Positions 1 to 11,835 are shown, counted from the first letter of the stretch. The stretch: DNA of 64,000 nucleotides from Fonsecaea monophora (GCF_001642475.1 NW_019174062.1:16366-80365); one strand, 5' to 3'. Numbers and translations are program-made. Notes: a model not told the origin generated them from the letters alone.

Positions 1-913
1 TGCTTTATGTCCGCGTTGATCAAAGCTTGAATGATTTGATGGGGGTTAGAATGGCAACGTGGTAGCTACAATATCCCTCGAAATAATCCACCTCGCTGGC
101 CCTAATCTCTGGTTGAAGATATCGAGTAGTCGGTAACGACAAAGCACCTAGTTGACTTCGGCCCAGTTGACCTCACCATGTAGAAAAGTGAGCTCGTACA
201 CCAGCTAGGGTTTGTATGAGATCTGTGAGTATTTAAAGCCTTCGAATACTCCCTCCAGGTGGATAATATTGGCATCTTTGTTGATCTCTCTACCAGTCTA
301 TGACTTCAGTACATTGGGACAAAACTGGCAGACCAGAATGCCACCAGGCTATTCTGAAAGAACGAGATCTCTCACTCGGCGAAGAAAGAAGTGAAGGATT
401 CGTGGCGTTGGCCGAGCATCGGTGCCGCACATTCGGCGCCGAGGTGTGGAGATCACAGCCATTGCGAGTTTGGACCTCGCCCTCTTCGATCAAGCGACGG
501 CACGTTCTTTCCGTGCATCATTCCTTGTAATGACCGAGGCGAGGTCCCAAGGTTCCCCCATTTCCGGATAAGCGGCATCATGGGTGAGCGCTGAGCACTG
601 TTCAAGTCCCATACTGGAGCACAAATAAGGTCTAGTGACATTGGTACTTCTTGGACTTGTACATCGTGTATGTATGTAACAGGGCATGGTTGAGGCAATG
701 ACGCCTGGGGATGCAAGACTAGCGAGGCTGGTGAGTTCAGGGGTTCCCCGTAATACCCCGTCAACCCGTCAAGCCGGCACCCCCGCTTTTCCCCCCCGAT
801 TCGCCTGGGACACGTGCAGCGCCCTGAACCCCTCGTCATCCGCCATCTACCATCTGAACCTCTTCGCTGATGATTGTGTGGCTGTATACTGATCTTTACC
901 TCCATCTCAAGTA
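1..913. other. Intergenic, window start
   Basis: No protein-like reading frame is convincing here. Several overlapping open frames occur on both strands between 212 and 905, but none shows a recognisable domain. The last few hundred bases presumably hold the promoter and leader of the regulator that starts at 914. Confidence 0.5.
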
Positions 914-3649
914 ATGGACTCTCTTAACGAGAGCTTCCAACAGCGTCGTAGCCTCGACCAGAACCCGGTAAAGAGACCTCGGGCCTGCATTCACTGCCAT
1001 GTGCGCAAAGTGCGCTGCAACGCGTGGCAGGTGGGAATTCCCTGTACAAGATGCAAGCGTCGCGACCAGGCCAATACATGCACCTTTCTACAAACCACGC
1101 TAGGAGGAGTGGCTAGGTGAATGCAACCGCCTGAACCACCTCATCGTTGACTACTGCTGACACGCTGAACCCTCCAAGGACATCTGCAAAGCGCCAACGA
1201 CGCATACATGACACATCAGCTGTTGAACACTTGTCCTCCCGTACAGATGGGGAAAATATCTTGGACCCGACTCTCCTAGTAAGATCGAGCATAAGCTCGG
1301 ATTGAACCCAGTAGTTGACTTACCGGGCAGTTCCAGCCGTCTCTCCCGCCGCCGCCGCTGGAAGAACCGCAACCTCAACAGGACATACCGGCGAGAGAGT
1401 ACGATGTTGCCACCAGTGAACCGGTGCAGCAACAAGACGGCCAACAAGGACGGGACTCTAGTGTGAGACCGTCTCCCGCGGCCACTGAGCAGGCTGCGAG
1501 CATTAGCAGCACGGTGGACTCGGCCACCAAAGAAGAGGACGTCCATTTCCGTATCTGTGAGGAGATGTCGCGGCCCAGGCAGATCGCCCTCTCGCCTTCC
1601 CCCCAATCACAGAACACGGACCGACACGAGGTGATTGAGCTGCATGAAGGCGTGAATCCGATGACCATCCTCGGCGAGGCTCTGGGGCGACAGCATCCTA
1701 ATCGCTTTGTCAGGGTCATAGTCGAGGACAACCACCCCAAGTCCTATCCGCGACAATACATTGCCGGGTTCGACTATGCCGACGTGGTGTATCTCGAGGC
1801 CAAAGGCGGTCTCAGCTTACCACCTCGACCCATTCGGTGAGTCTCCGCATCGTTCGTCATTTATCCGTTACGCGCTCCCTAATACCTCGAGCTAGCGATG
1901 AACTGCTCCGGCTGTACTTTTCACATGTCTATCCTTACGCTCCGATCCTCGATCGAGTCAAGTTCATGCAGGACTACGCTGCGGACCAACACTCGACCTT
2001 TGTCCTGCAGTCTCTTTTCGCCAACGTCGTCCCGTACGCTCCCGAGCACCTCCTCCGACAGGCCGGGTACGAGGACCGGATCACGGCGCAGAAACAGCTC
2101 TACGCCAAAGCCGCGCTGCTGTACGACATGGGATACGAGAAGAACCAGCTATACCTGCTGCAAGGGTCCATCATGCTCAGCTCCCTGTCCTTTTCGTACG
2201 CCATCGACAAGGACTACCGGTACTGGCTCACCAACGCCGGACGGATCGCGACCCAGATGGGGCTTCATCGGAACTACGTGTCCCAGAATCTCGGGAGGCG
2301 CTCCAAAAGGCTCTTCCGCAGCATCTGGTGGGTTCTGTACGATCGAGACACGCTGCTGACCATCTCGGGCCTCGACAACCTCAAGCGGTTCGACGAGAGG
2401 TATTGCGACACGGTACCCCTTGAAGAATCGGACTGGGAGGACGAAGACGAAGTGCCGGCCGAGTTTCGAGACATCCTCCCGCCGGTGACGCGGGTTCAAA
2501 AGGCGTTCATGATGGAATATAGCAAGTTGTCAATCATCAGTAAGCTTGGCCCAGCCCCCATCTGCCAAGCAGAGGCGCGGGCAAGAGTAGACAATAGAAA
2601 CAAAAAACGTGGATCGTCAAGCTGACCAAATGTGCCCGAACTCGGTTTGCCAGGCGGGTATTTCATTCGCGATTTCAAGACGCCAGCCAAACCACCGACT
2701 TTTGTCGAGATTGACCGGCTGAGCAATCAGATCACGTCGTGGAGAAAACAGCTCCCCCTCGAGATCATCCACGCCTTGCAGGACGAGTGGACGCCCGACC
2801 ACGTCCTGATCCTGGTCTTGCTCGCCATGGGGTACCGCCTCGAGGCGGTCTTTGCCCGTGCGGCCAAGGACCATTACCGGACCAGTGGCAGCAGCAGTGG
2901 CGGCGACGTGGGATGCGTGCAGCGTATGGCGCAGCGTCAGGAGAATGCCATGTTTGAGCTGTCCACCATGATCCAGCGCGCCTCGCTGCACGATGTTCTC
3001 CATCTGTGCCCTCTATCCTTGTAAGCACGAGCCCTCGCACTCCCTTTTCCCTCGCTCTTTCTTCCGCCCCACTTTCTCCATTTCTCATCTCCCCTTAATT
3101 CTCGCCGTCTAGACGACGTCGCACCCACTGACGCAAAGTGCGGGAAACAGTATGACATGTGCCTGCACGATCCTTGCCATGCGGATCGAAATCGCCCTCG
3201 ACCCGAGCACCAGCCCGCACAAGCAGCGCGCGACCAAGGCCCAGATCTTGGCCGAACTCGAACACGTGCGTGAGAGCTGCAAGTACTGGAACAGCCTCAT
3301 CTGGACCGTGCGCATGTTCGAGGCCGTCATCGCCCGAACCCGACTCGGCCCGGTTGGCGCGAACGGCACGTCGTTGTCGCCTAATGGGTCTTCAGAGGCG
3401 GAGGTGGACGAGGAGGTGGCGTCTGTGAGTCACAACGGGGTAGGCCCCGGCGGCGGCGGCGACGCCTCACATCGTAGGATGGAGCAAGCGCCCAACGACC
3501 TGCTCGAAGGTGTCAGGGACCTCGACGCCGGAGCCCAAGTGACCGACGACGTCTTTGGCATCTTGCCCGTCACCGACGACTATGACTGGCTCGAAGGCCT
3601 CTTTGGAGCGCCACGCAGTGACGTTGGGGACCCGGCAGTCATCTTCTAG
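914..3649 (+). CDS. Zn2Cys6 transcription factor with fungal-specific middle domain
   Basis: This is a nuclear DNA-binding regulator. The N-terminus carries a binuclear zinc cluster with cysteines at residues 25, 28, 35, 44, 47 and 56. The spacing of 8 residues before the fourth cysteine is longer than usual. Further coding segments follow at about 1332-1832, 1896-2539, 2640-3020 and 3150-3649, separated by short introns. One good junction joins ...RPIR to DELLRLYF (donor GTGAGT, acceptor CTAG). A Pro/Gln-rich linker precedes the segment around DELLRLYFSHVYPYAP, which is typical of the fungal_trans domain (PF04082), as is the later IATQMGLHRN. The protein resembles the cutinase/acetate-regulator branch (CTF1, FacB, AmdR), but I cannot place it exactly. 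The stop is the TAG at 3647. It lies tail to tail with the BVMO and is the likely regulator of the catabolic cluster. The 1118-1331 segment is least certain; it may be intron or hold a small exon. Confidence 0.85.
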
Positions 3650-3952
3650 ATTATGACAAGGCTGTATTTACAGGAGGGGGAGACCCGTCCACCCTGTTCA
3701 AACTGGTGATAATAAGTTCTATGTTGTCTCTGGGTATGGATTCAATCAATAAATCTGATGACGCAAGCCCTTCTTCATCCCACAGCCAGCCCTCAAAGAG
3801 GCCTGGCCCAAACCCATCTCTCATTCGTGTTACGTGTTACTCGTCTGCCACCACACTTAATAGCACGTCCATCTCTCCCCAAAAAAGGGCCCGATAAGCC
3901 CGGAAATGTTGAAGTCATTGCTCTTTTATATATACGTGTATTCTTCTCCCTT
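3650..3952. other. Convergent intergenic spacer
   Basis: About 300 bases between the 3' ends of the regulator (plus) and the BVMO (minus). It should hold both 3' untranslated regions and polyadenylation signals. AATAAA occurs near 3746 on the plus strand. Nothing else is seen. Confidence 0.5.
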
Positions 3953-5806
3953 TCAGTAAACCGGGTCCGGAAACGACTGGGGCTGCCTGTCCTTGCCGTC
4001 CAACAGGCCATAATACCAGGTGAGATCGCGGCCGTCGAATTCGCGGGTGTCGAAGCCGTTGCCGAGGAAATTGAAGCGGTTGGATGAGAGGTAGTCGAGG
4101 TCAAAGTCTTCCCAGCGCGGGGTCTGCAGGACGGTGAGGTAGTGGACGCGCGAGCCGGGCCAGCACAGGGGCTTGTTGGCCGGGTTGCCGTTCTTGAACC
4201 ACGAGCTGCAGGGGCCCGACCACGCGGTGCGCTGCAGGTACAGGTCCGCGTGGCGGGTGAAGGCCTCGGCGACGCGGCGGTTGACCCGCACGCTCTTGAC
4301 GTCCTCGACCTGGACCTTGGACAGGACTTGGATCACGTAGTTGGTGTAGGCCTCCACCATGGGGATGATGGACCCGTGGCCCAGCGGGCCGTACGCCCCG
4401 ATGAAGATGAAGTGGTTGGGCACCTCTGGCGCCGCGAGGCCCAGGTACCCGACCACGTCGCCGCCACCCTTGGGGAACGCGTCCTGGACGTTGGCCCCGT
4501 CGACCATGATGGGGAACGTCGGCCGGAAACTCGTGTCGAACCCCGTCGCGCAAATCACCACGTCGACCTCGTGCGCCCGGCCCTGTCCGTCGACGAAGCC
4601 GTGGCTCGTCACCTCGCGGATCTCCTCGGTCAACACGGTCGTCTTGTCCAGCGTCAGCGCCTCGAGGAACCCGTTGCCCGGCGTGGGCCGGCGACACCCG
4701 ACGCCGAAATTTTGCGGGATCAACTTGTCCATCAGCTCGGGCTTCTTGGCCAGTTTCCGCTGCATCTCCCCGATCGAGTACTCGCGGGCCTCTTTGGCGT
4801 CGGCCGACCCGTTGATGTAGAACTTGAACCGGATGTTCAGCTCCGACTCGATCGCCTTACAGTACGCCAGGTAGAACTCTGGGTCGTCTCGGAACCGCTG
4901 ATGCGTCTCCTTGGAGTAGGCAAAGTTCTCGCCGTTGGGCCCGGCGTACGTGGGCGCGAACCCGGCCGTGACCCAGATGGGCGACCGCGCCACTACGTAC
5001 AGCTGGTCGACTTTGTCGATGATGGTCGGCACCACCTGGACGCTGGAGCTGCCGGCCCCGATGATCAGGACCCGTTTGCCTTGCAGGTCGGCCTGGTCGT
5101 CCCAGCGCGCCGTGTGCAGGAGCGGACCCTGGAAATCGTGCAGGCCCTTGATCTGGGGCCATTTCCAGTTGTTGAGAACGCCGCCCCCGTGGATGAAGAA
5201 GTCGGCGTAGTCGACCACGACGTCGGCGGGGTCCTCGTTGCGCATCACTGTCACCTTCCACTTCCCTGGACCTGCCAGCCACTCGGCGTGCACGACCTTG
5301 TGGTTGAGCCGTGCGTACTTGAGCACGTCGTAGTCCTCGGCGATCTTGCGGAAGTACTGGTAGATCTGCTTGGAGCCAGAGTAATACCGCTCCCAGTCGG
5401 GCGACTTGGCCCAGCTGTACTGGTAGCAGACGCTGGGGATGTCGCACGCGCACCCGGGGTACCGATTCTCCAGCCAGGTGCCGCCGATGTCGTTGTTCTT
5501 CTCGTAGATGACCAGTTCGACGTCCGTCATGCGCTGCGAGAGCTGATGGGCAAAGTTGATCCCGCTACACCCCATGCCCATGAAGATGATTTTCAGCTTG
5601 CGTCGTGTCCCCATGGGGGTCTCCCGGATCTTGTACGCCGTCTCGTCTCCGTTGAGGTGGCCATTTTGGAGCGGTGCTGCATCGGCCGTCGCGGGAGAGG
5701 TCAGCGTGGGCACATGGTCAGAACTAGACGTCGTCTTGGTCTTTTCCACGTTCTCGTTTGGTATATCGGCTGTGGCTGGGTGTGCCTGGGCCACGGAGGG
5801 AGTCAT
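3953..5806 (-). CDS. Baeyer-Villiger monooxygenase (FAD/NADPH)
   Basis: A 617-residue flavoprotein of the type I BVMO family, which inserts one oxygen next to a ketone carbonyl using NADPH and O2 to give an ester or lactone. An FAD-binding Rossmann motif GMGCSG lies at residues 77-82. It is followed by the conserved DIGGTWLENRYPG region near 106-118. The family fingerprint FxGxxxHxxxW appears as FQGPLLHTARWD at about 225-236, and the second (NADPH) Rossmann motif GAGSSS at 250-255. A late CATGFD matches the ATG motif of the family. The chosen ATG at 5806 is the first in-frame Met before a poorly conserved 70-residue leader; an upstream Met at 5959 would add an unlikely tail. There is no intron, unlike most neighbours. 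The substrate cannot be read from sequence: cyclic ketones, steroids, terpenoid ketones or polyketides are all possible. Its neighbours favour a catabolic role with lactone opening and CoA activation. Confidence 0.95.
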   Translation of the reverse strand: MTPSVAQAHPATADIPNENVEKTKTTSSSDHVPTLTSPATADAAPLQNGHLNGDETAYKIRETPMGTRRKLKIIFMGMGCSGINFAHQLSQRMTDVELVIYEKNNDIGGTWLENRYPGCACDIPSVCYQYSWAKSPDWERYYSGSKQIYQYFRKIAEDYDVLKYARLNHKVVHAEWLAGPGKWKVTVMRNEDPADVVVDYADFFIHGGGVLNNWKWPQIKGLHDFQGPLLHTARWDDQADLQGKRVLIIGAGSSSVQVVPTIIDKVDQLYVVARSPIWVTAGFAPTYAGPNGENFAYSKETHQRFRDDPEFYLAYCKAIESELNIRFKFYINGSADAKEAREYSIGEMQRKLAKKPELMDKLIPQNFGVGCRRPTPGNGFLEALTLDKTTVLTEEIREVTSHGFVDGQGRAHEVDVVICATGFDTSFRPTFPIMVDGANVQDAFPKGGGDVVGYLGLAAPEVPNHFIFIGAYGPLGHGSIIPMVEAYTNYVIQVLSKVQVEDVKSVRVNRRVAEAFTRHADLYLQRTAWSGPCSSWFKNGNPANKPLCWPGSRVHYLTVLQTPRWEDFDLDYLSSNRFNFLGNGFDTREFDGRDLTWYYGLLDGKDRQPQSFPDPVY

Positions 5807-6647
5807 CGTCCAATAGACACACAGATGACAGCGGCTTCTGGTTATTGCCACTATAGTCTCTGTTCGTTTAGAAAAAAGAAACAAAAGAAGGGCCCCAGAC
5901 TTGCTGCTTGTGATATACAATGGATAGAAACGACAATTCGGCTTGAAAGGAGAGAGCAAAAGGGTCGGCCAGCACTGAGTGAGAAATCATACCATATCCA
6001 ACGAGCAAATAGTCCCAGATTGGCCCCATTCTACCCCGTTCGGCGTTGCCATGCCTCGTATGACACCGGCGGAGATGTGTGTATGAGTAGCTAGTGAAGG
6101 CGAGATCGTCCACCGCACCCCACTGAACCCTGTTCTACGCCGAGCTTGGGTCATCTCGGTGCGCCGCATGGGGGAACCGAATAGCCTGTGTTCTGTGTCC
6201 CGTAGGACTTGCTTCGGCCTCGTCATTGAAGCAGTGCATGACACCCCAGGGGCCCTGTGGCGAATGCTCGCTCGCTTGCTCGGTATGCCGATTTTATCTC
6301 AATGGTTTCTTAGTGGCGTAAGTGCTGGAGATGTGGGCGAGTGTTTTCTTTTGGCCTCGGCGACTTTGCCCTCTACCACTTGTCGTTGAAATGAATTATT
6401 AGTTGTCCAAAGCGAGCAAGTGGTTTTCTCTGATGAGGATGATCATTTTCACAGCTGCTCAGTCTTTCGGAGTGCCCTTGCCAAAGATCCTGAAGGCGAG
6501 AATGACACCTGAAGCACCTATTGCTGTTATAATGCCATAGATGGAGCATGCAAAAGTCTTAGGCCTCGCATCTTTTATTTCTAGTCTAGTTGATAGTCAT
6601 CTCTTTTAGCCAACCCTCCCCCCAACCACCCTCTAATAATCCTAGAC
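5807..6647. other. Intergenic between BVMO start and ligase stop
   Basis: About 840 bases holding the BVMO promoter on the minus strand and the ligase 3' end. Open frames here are continuations or shadows. No domain or RNA gene was recognised. Confidence 0.5.
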
Positions 6648-8721
6648 TCATAGCTTTGCAGAGCTCTTGGCCGTGTCTGTTTTGGACTTCTGCAACAGTC
6701 GTCTCATGACCTTGCCGCTTGGAGTGCGAGGAATGACCTCGATAAAATGCACTCCAGCTGTCAACCATTTGTGTTTCGACAGGCGCGCCTCGATATAATC
6801 CTGGACTTCCTTGGCCGTCACTGTAGATCCTGGTGTCCTCACCACAAACGCCTTGGGGTACTCGCCGTCTCGTCTAGAATTTGTCAGAAGAGGCTGTACA
6901 CAGCAATGAAGGTCCGCAACACGTGAAAGGGGGGAGGCTTGAGATGGCTTACCTCTTCTCACCAACGACTGCTGCATCGGCAATGCCCTGGTGGGTCAAG
7001 AGCACTTGCTCGATTTCCGCCGGGGCCACTTGAAGGCCTTTGACCTTGATGAGTTCCTTTTGATCCGTGTTACTGTCACTGTACCAGTCGCAAGTTGGCG
7101 TCCTCAAACCTACCTTGAGTCGATCGACAATATACAGACAGCCCCTGTTGTCGATATAGCCAACATCGCCGGTCTTCAACCACCTGGTGCCATCATCGTC
7201 GTAGACGATGGTTTCCATTGTCTCCCGCGGCCTCTTGTAGTAGCCCTTCATGACGTTGGGTCCGGCGATCCATATTTCACCCACTGTATACGGGATCTCT
7301 GTTGACTGCTCAAAGCCATGCTCTGGCACCGGCACGATCTTGGCCGACACATTGGGGTTGAGCCAACCAATGGACCGGCCGTCGTCCTCGTCGTCCTGAG
7401 CAAACCCCGTGGCCGAGCATGTCGTTTCGGTCAGCCCCCAGCCTTGCTTCACCTGGACGCCAGACCGCAAATGGGTCTTTTCGACCAGTCTGCCAATTTC
7501 CGGGTTCAACGGCGCCGAGCCCGTGACAACCGACTCGATGGCCTTCAAATTGTACGCCGTCGCGTTAGGGTGTTTGGACAGGGCGACCATCAAAGTGGGA
7601 ACTCCCGTGAGGAAGGTGATGCGATAAATGTCGAGGAAGAGCAGGTACCGCTCGATGCTGTACTGCATCATGATGAAGACCTTGACACCCATTCGCGCCG
7701 CCGTCACGCAGTAGTACATTTGGCCCTATCTGGTGCGTGAGTAGAAGGGAACAATATGATGGAAGAAGAAGCATTCGGGGAGTTTCGGCTCACATAGGCA
7801 TGAAACATGGGCAGAGGAGCAAGCCAGCGCTCGCCCGAGAGATCGATCCGGGCTTTGCGCTCGCGAGCGCGCGTCGTGTCCGCCACCATGTTCCGTTTGA
7901 ATATGACCTGGAGGGAGTTTGCAATGACATTTTGGTGCGAAATTTCGACGCCCTTGGGGGTTCCAGTCGTGCTGGTTCATTGGTTCCGTCACGTTAGCCC
8001 TGTGGTTGTCGCAGTCTCGTCCAACATGACACCTTAGGTCCTCTTTAAAAAAGACATACATACCCGCTGGAGTAGTTGATTGCAACCGTCGTTTCCTGAG
8101 CTTCTTTGGCTGAAGATATCCTCTTCCACGTCCATGTCGCGCTTTGTTGCTCCGTTGCCCAGATGTCGGTCCATGACGGTAGTCCACTCTGGGTCCTTTT
8201 GTCCAGAGGGTCGGCAAATTCGAACACTCTGTGCCTGGGGATGCCCACTTGCGCCGCGGCTTCCAATGCCGTCTGGACGCCCGCAGCGCTCGTGATGATC
8301 AGTTTCGCGTCCGAGTCCTTTAACTGGTAGCTGAGCTCTGAGATACTGAGCGATTAGCTGGAGTTCCAAACCCTCTCCTCTCCTCTCTCATTTCCATACC
8401 TGTCACTGAGGCGCTGGGACTACACCCCGTAAACACGCACCCCGCTGCGACGGTGCCCCAGTAGAGGATGGGGAAATACAGCGAGTTTCCCGAGTAGAGC
8501 AGGACCTTGTCATTCTTTCCGAGACCGAGATCCTGTAAGCCCTTGGACAGTCTCTTGACGAGGATCTCGGCCTGGTCCAAACTGAAGCAACGAGCAGGAC
8601 AGTCGGCGTCGAAGAATTGTGGGCGACGACGCTGTTCCCGGTCTCCCGACGAGAATATAAAGGTCGCCAGGTCAACCGGCGGGATGTCGACCGTGTATCT
8701 CGAATCGTGCCGAGTCGCCAT
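6648..8721 (-). CDS. Acyl-CoA synthetase / 4-coumarate-CoA ligase-like, PTS1
   Basis: An ANL-superfamily adenylating enzyme that activates a carboxylic acid to its CoA thioester via an acyl-AMP. It is read from at least six exons. Exon 1 is 8721 to about 8402 and exon 2 ends at 8064. Exon 3 starts at 7971, and the splice rebuilds the P-loop YSSGTTGTPKG. Later motifs are GWGLTE (A4), TGDVGYID (A7) and DRLK joined across an intron to ELIKVKGLQVAP (A8). The C-terminal PRTPSGKVMRR carries the catalytic Lys. The protein ends in SAKL, and AKL is a canonical type 1 peroxisomal targeting signal, so the enzyme probably works in peroxisomes. ATG 8721 is the first in-frame Met. In context it would activate the acid released after BVMO and lactone-opening steps. 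Chain-length or aromatic preference cannot be told by eye. Confidence 0.92.
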
Positions 8722-9173
8722 GTTGTCGGTCCAAGGACTCGTTTCGCTTCTCGCTATCAATGGCTCCAGAGTCCCGTGCACAGACTACTCATCGTCGCCA
8801 ACGAGGTTTTGTAGTCCAGTCCCCAACACAACCGCATCATACTTGTGCGGTGAATTGGAGTCACATGGTTTAAAATGAGTCCTTCCTAGCTCCGCATTTA
8901 GCCTGTTGGCCTCGGCTTTCTGCAACTCGGCGCCGCTCCAGGGTTCGTATGGATTACTATTCCTCCTTTTTACTCCAATAATTGAGATCCTCGTCTCCGA
9001 GCGAGGCCTAGTCCTTGCTCGTCGAGTGCTAAGCCCTCTGATAATACTTCTGCGTAAAGTTGCAAGAAGGTGAAACGGAAATACTCATAGAAACTTGCAT
9101 TTACATTTTTTTTATGATTTATGGCGCCTTGGTGAGGGCTCAGTCCATTAAATTCGGCAGAAATAAGACGTTG
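8722..9173. other. Intergenic between ligase start and CoA-transferase stop
   Basis: About 450 bases with the ligase promoter (minus strand) and the CoA-transferase 3' end. No gene is seen. Confidence 0.5.
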
Positions 9174-10901
9174 CTATTCCTTGACCACTTCAGTCAGTAG
9201 ATCTTTCGGCCACCGCGCCTGGTCGACCCCGTTGCCCCTGGTTCCCACATTGAATCCCAAGCGCACCGTGTCTGGCGGAAACTGCAGGACGGGCTTGGGC
9301 GTTCGAAAGACGAGTCCGTCCAAGGCGCCCGAGGTCCTCTTCTCGAAAAACCCTGGGTTGAGGACCGTCTTGTCCTTCTTCATCATCTCAATGTACCGCG
9401 GGATCGTGTAGTTCATGCTGTGGTAGTGCCGGAACGCCGCTCGGCCGTTCCTGGTCCAGAGATCCTCCCACACTTCGGCGGGGTACTCCCCGACCGTCAG
9501 GGCGAGCCACTGGTTGTAGTAGTTGAGGGAGGTGTCAACCAGGTACGAGCCGCCCTGGGAGGCTCGCTCCATGAGTGCGTGTAGCGCGCCACAGGTCCCG
9601 ATGATGCCGGTGCAGTAGTCGGAATTGGGGAACACGGGCGTCACGGCCTCGTCGTGGCCCATGGCGCGACCGTAGCCCATAGACACGCCTGTGTGAGCGT
9701 CGCTGATCGGCTGCCACCCGCTCCGGTGAGACAGAGGGCCGTCCCACCCGAAGCAGTTCTCGCGGATGTAAATGATGCCTCGATCCCGATTCTTGACCAT
9801 GTCAAATACCTGGTCTTGGCCAAAGCCGTGTTTGGTCAGGACGTCTGGTCGGTAGCCGTTGACCACGACATCCGCCTCCAAGATGAGATTCTTCAGCTTC
9901 AATCGGTTCTCCTCCTGCCTCAGATCCAGCGAACAGTTCCACTTGCCCCAGTTGAGATCGGGCTGTAGACCCGAAAAGTCCGGGAGGTGAGAGGCCGTGA
10001 CTCTCATGACACTGGCGCCGAGTTCCGCTAGCCCTCTCCCAATCGCAGGCCCCGCGATCACCCTGGTCAGATCGACGACCTTGAGACCAGCAAGCGGTCG
10101 TTGCGGGCTGGTGAGGCTGGTCGACGGCCACCACGCGGCCGCTTGACTGGATCCTGTGTACTTGGTGATCCGATACAAGTCAACCGTGGAGTTTGCTTTG
10201 CCTTGAGGACTGGCGGCGTACTGGTCAGGGCTCAAGCAAATGGTCGCGGCCTGGCGATACTTTTCGCCGAGGATCTCATCCCATTCCTCCGCGGTCTTCT
10301 CCTTCATGACCTTGATGAACGGGGTCCACGAGTCCTCGATGGTCGTGATTTCCGGCATGTCCCTGGGCATCCCAGCGGCCTCGAGCGACGGATCCGGATT
10401 GAGGCTTCCGTGGATGTGGAACCACTTGCCATCCTTGGTCTCATAAATGTTGTAGGCGGCGCGGCGATACAACGTTGATGCCATCTGGTGGAGATCGCAG
10501 TTTGGAAAGTACCTCGCATACCTCTCTGTGAGATCGCGGATTGGCGTCGGTGATATGGGAGCAGAGAAGTCCGGGTCGACCTCGAGAACGATCGACGACA
10601 TGAAAAACAACTGTGCGTGGTCCGTGTTGATGCGGATCTCCTTGGGGGGTTCCTGGTACTTTCTGCCCAGTAACGCGTTGATCATGACAGCCTCGAAGCC
10701 TTTCAGGGAGGCCACACTCTCGGCCAGTCTCCAGTTGATGGCAATACTGGGCGCTGCTGAGCCTTCAAATTTGACGTGCTGGGCCAGGTCCCTGCATTCT
10801 GCCGGCAACGAATGCTGCAATCGGGTCCCCAAAATCCCAGTCTCCAGCAACGTCTTGCATTCCTCTGGCACCGAATAGGGCTGCGACCGCTCTGGCTTCA
10901 T
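9174..10901 (-). CDS. Family III CoA-transferase (CaiB/BaiF), double-domain form
   Basis: A 575-residue intronless protein. The C-terminal half begins with PLAGLKVVDLTRVIAGP and continues with AELGASVMRV and a conserved VVVNGYRPDVLTKHGFG segment. This is the hallmark order of CaiB/formyl-CoA transferase proteins, which move CoA between carboxylic acids. NSDYCTGIIG aligns with the family segment that carries a conserved Asp, possibly the catalytic one. The N-terminal 230 residues look like a second, incomplete copy of the fold: IYETKDGKWFHIHG resembles the LYRTADGRY stretch found late in single-domain CaiB proteins. Bacterial members are about 400 residues, so the extra half is notable. ATG 10901 (MKPERSQ) is preferred over an upstream in-frame non-ATG extension. 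The gene lies on the same strand as the acyl-CoA ligase and AtuA genes. Role (inferred): CoA transfer or racemisation on a pathway acid. Confidence 0.9.
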   Translation of the reverse strand: MKPERSQPYSVPEECKTLLETGILGTRLQHSLPAECRDLAQHVKFEGSAAPSIAINWRLAESVASLKGFEAVMINALLGRKYQEPPKEIRINTDHAQLFFMSSIVLEVDPDFSAPISPTPIRDLTERYARYFPNCDLHQMASTLYRRAAYNIYETKDGKWFHIHGSLNPDPSLEAAGMPRDMPEITTIEDSWTPFIKVMKEKTAEEWDEILGEKYRQAATICLSPDQYAASPQGKANSTVDLYRITKYTGSSQAAAWWPSTSLTSPQRPLAGLKVVDLTRVIAGPAIGRGLAELGASVMRVTASHLPDFSGLQPDLNWGKWNCSLDLRQEENRLKLKNLILEADVVVNGYRPDVLTKHGFGQDQVFDMVKNRDRGIIYIRENCFGWDGPLSHRSGWQPISDAHTGVSMGYGRAMGHDEAVTPVFPNSDYCTGIIGTCGALHALMERASQGGSYLVDTSLNYYNQWLALTVGEYPAEVWEDLWTRNGRAAFRHYHSMNYTIPRYIEMMKKDKTVLNPGFFEKRTSGALDGLVFRTPKPVLQFPPDTVRLGFNVGTRGNGVDQARWPKDLLTEVVKE

Positions 10902-11835
10902 TGTGGTTGATTTTTTACTTCTTTTCCTATCGCGACCTGTCCTGTCCCATGTAGACAATATTCGTTCGTGTTGAACATATGTATATCAACGCATGGGTAT
11001 GTGGGGAGGAAGGATGGGTCGCCCACAAAGGAACCCAGGACTGGAGCAATCTGCCTCGTCCATGATAGACCAAGCAAACAAAAGCCTTTGCCGACGTGGG
11101 CCAGGACCGAAGTCAATCCCCACCTGATATTCACGAGGCCGACGCAGACCTTTTGGGTGTGACGCCGAGACCTGCTCGGCGGACATCTCGGCCAGTTGTG
11201 ACCTTAACTTACTTGCTGGGGTTTTCTTCGCATCTTGCCCGCTTGGTAGTTCTGTACCCAGGAGAAGCAGAAGTTGGCATAGTGTTCCACTCCATTGTTC
11301 TAAAAGTAGGCTTTGGGTCGTATCACCGTCCTGTCTGGTCCAGTGACCGCCCATTGGTTATTGGTTGATATTGAAAAGCTAAGATAACAAGTAAGCATAG
11401 TAGCCAAGGTTAGTTGGAGTTTTTAAAGATGTCGCCAAAGCTACCCTTTGAATCAAGTCGATATCGCTCTTGTTCAAGTGCCGCAATTTCGAGTACTACA
11501 GATGGTTAAGCTCTTTTACCATCAATCAACACATTATGTGCTCATGGCTCTTGAGGCGGGTTACTTTGATGAAATTCTTGCTTTTCTACACTGGGACGAA
11601 ATACGAGAGACGCCAAGTAGACGAGTGAGGGAGTATTGCTCAACCTCTCTCAATAGAAACCATGCATTGACACCACCAGGCAGGCACATGCCGAGACGGG
11701 CCTGACATATTCCATTCTAAGCAAGACGGGAAAAGGATTGTCTTTGTGTCGTGTCGTGCCGTGTCGCCACCAAGTTCCCAGACAGCAGAGATAATCTCGC
11801 CCACCCGTCGTAGATCGCACGTATAGGCGGGTTGG
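10902..11835. other. Intergenic between CoA-transferase start and AtuA-like stop
   Basis: About 930 bases with no convincing coding segment. It presumably holds the CoA-transferase promoter on the minus strand and the AtuA-like 3' end. Confidence 0.5.

Noticed and set aside
4142..6094. 650-residue open frame on the plus strand opposite the BVMO
   Set aside because: It is a GC-driven antisense shadow: no domain, Val/Arg/His/Asp-rich composition, and the opposite strand holds a clear BVMO.
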